DNA from: an uncultured Clostridium sp.
GTDB taxonomy: Bacteria > Bacillota > Clostridia > TANB77 > CAG-508
Direction of reading: 5' to 3'
Length of the DNA stretch: 24,212 nucleotides
Assembly: GCA_900552655.1 (NCBI GenBank)
Contig: USAE01000022.1
Coordinates: forward strand, 1 to 24,212
Program-made: the position numbers and the translations under genes
Shown: positions 24,053 to 24,212 of the stretch, in pieces
Position numbering within the stretch: the stretch's first letter is position 1
Layout of the letters: each line of letters starts with the position of its first letter
Notes under the pieces: generated by a model
Seen by the model: only the letters and a program-made list of their open reading frames with translations
Told to the model about the DNA's origin: nothing
Databases searched by the model: none

Positions 24053-24212
24053 ATTATTCCTCCTATATTTAAATTGTATCATATTTTTATGTCCTTTTGG
24101 TAAATTTCACAATTTTTTCCAATATTACTTTTTTAATATTTTTTTATTACATTTTTGTATAAATGGTAAAATTAAATTACCGTTTTGTGAAAAATAAAAA
24201 AGACACATATTA

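Noticed and set aside
24083..24212. Promoter and small palindrome at the right edge
   Set aside because: GGTAA/TTACC (24165-24181) is only 5 bp in AT-rich DNA, and candidate -10 boxes (TATGAT, TACAAT) lack a matching -35 at proper spacing. I see nothing firm in this stretch.
1..24212. tRNA genes, CRISPR arrays, insertion sequences, phage genes
   Set aside because: No tRNA-like cloverleaf, regularly spaced repeats, transposase or integrase motif was found on either strand.

Overview
The window is a stretch of very AT-rich (low-GC) Firmicutes chromosome, most likely from an anaerobic, Clostridia-like bacterium. The signs are strong AGGAGG-type ribosome binding sites, A/T-rich codons with AGA for arginine, a T-box leader on the phenylalanyl-tRNA synthetase genes, a SUF system of the SufU type, an oxygen-sensitive class III ribonucleotide reductase, and an LtaS-like envelope enzyme. 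TGA is used as a stop, so the code is standard. Nearly all genes lie on the minus strand; the exceptions are nrdD and one odd 170-residue gene.

Layout from left to right (minus strand unless noted). 1-1674: a two-gene unit of a 41-residue membrane microprotein followed by the diadenylate cyclase cdaA, which runs off the left edge and carries an unusually long C-terminal extension. 1706-1749: a GC-rich element of two interleaved inverted repeats just past pheT. 1754-5634: pheS-pheT with promoter, T-box leader (specifier TTC, Phe) and terminator. 5645-11225: a sufCBDSU iron-sulfur assembly operon, apparently extended by a four-helix membrane protein gene, with a consensus promoter whose -10 is overlapped by a 15-bp inverted repeat. 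11315-12558: a small hypothetical gene with an internal repeat, and a TetR-type regulator. 12596-14722 (+): nrdD, divergent from the TetR gene, with no nrdG in view. 14741-18842: a lysine-rich protein of unknown role, then (in transcription order) an LtaS-like sulfatase-fold membrane enzyme, a class I amidotransferase-like C26 peptidase and an iron-sulfur-flavoprotein-like reductase. 18985-19642 (+): a self-contained unit (promoter, leader, 170-aa membrane protein, terminator) whose base composition differs from everything around it. 19663-24052: a low-molecular-weight protein tyrosine phosphatase, an ABC ATPase and a large FtsX/MacB-type permease with a long coiled coil, probably one operon.

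Most of the window is housekeeping: tRNA charging, Fe-S assembly, dNTP synthesis, c-di-AMP signalling and cell envelope. The least explained items are the cdaA C-terminal extension, the compositionally odd 170-aa gene, the interleaved repeat at 1706-1749, the inverted repeat over the suf promoter, and the membrane protein at the end of the suf operon. No tRNA, rRNA, CRISPR array, transposase or phage gene was seen. The only gene-free stretch above 300 bases is 5241-5644, which holds the phe promoter and T-box leader.
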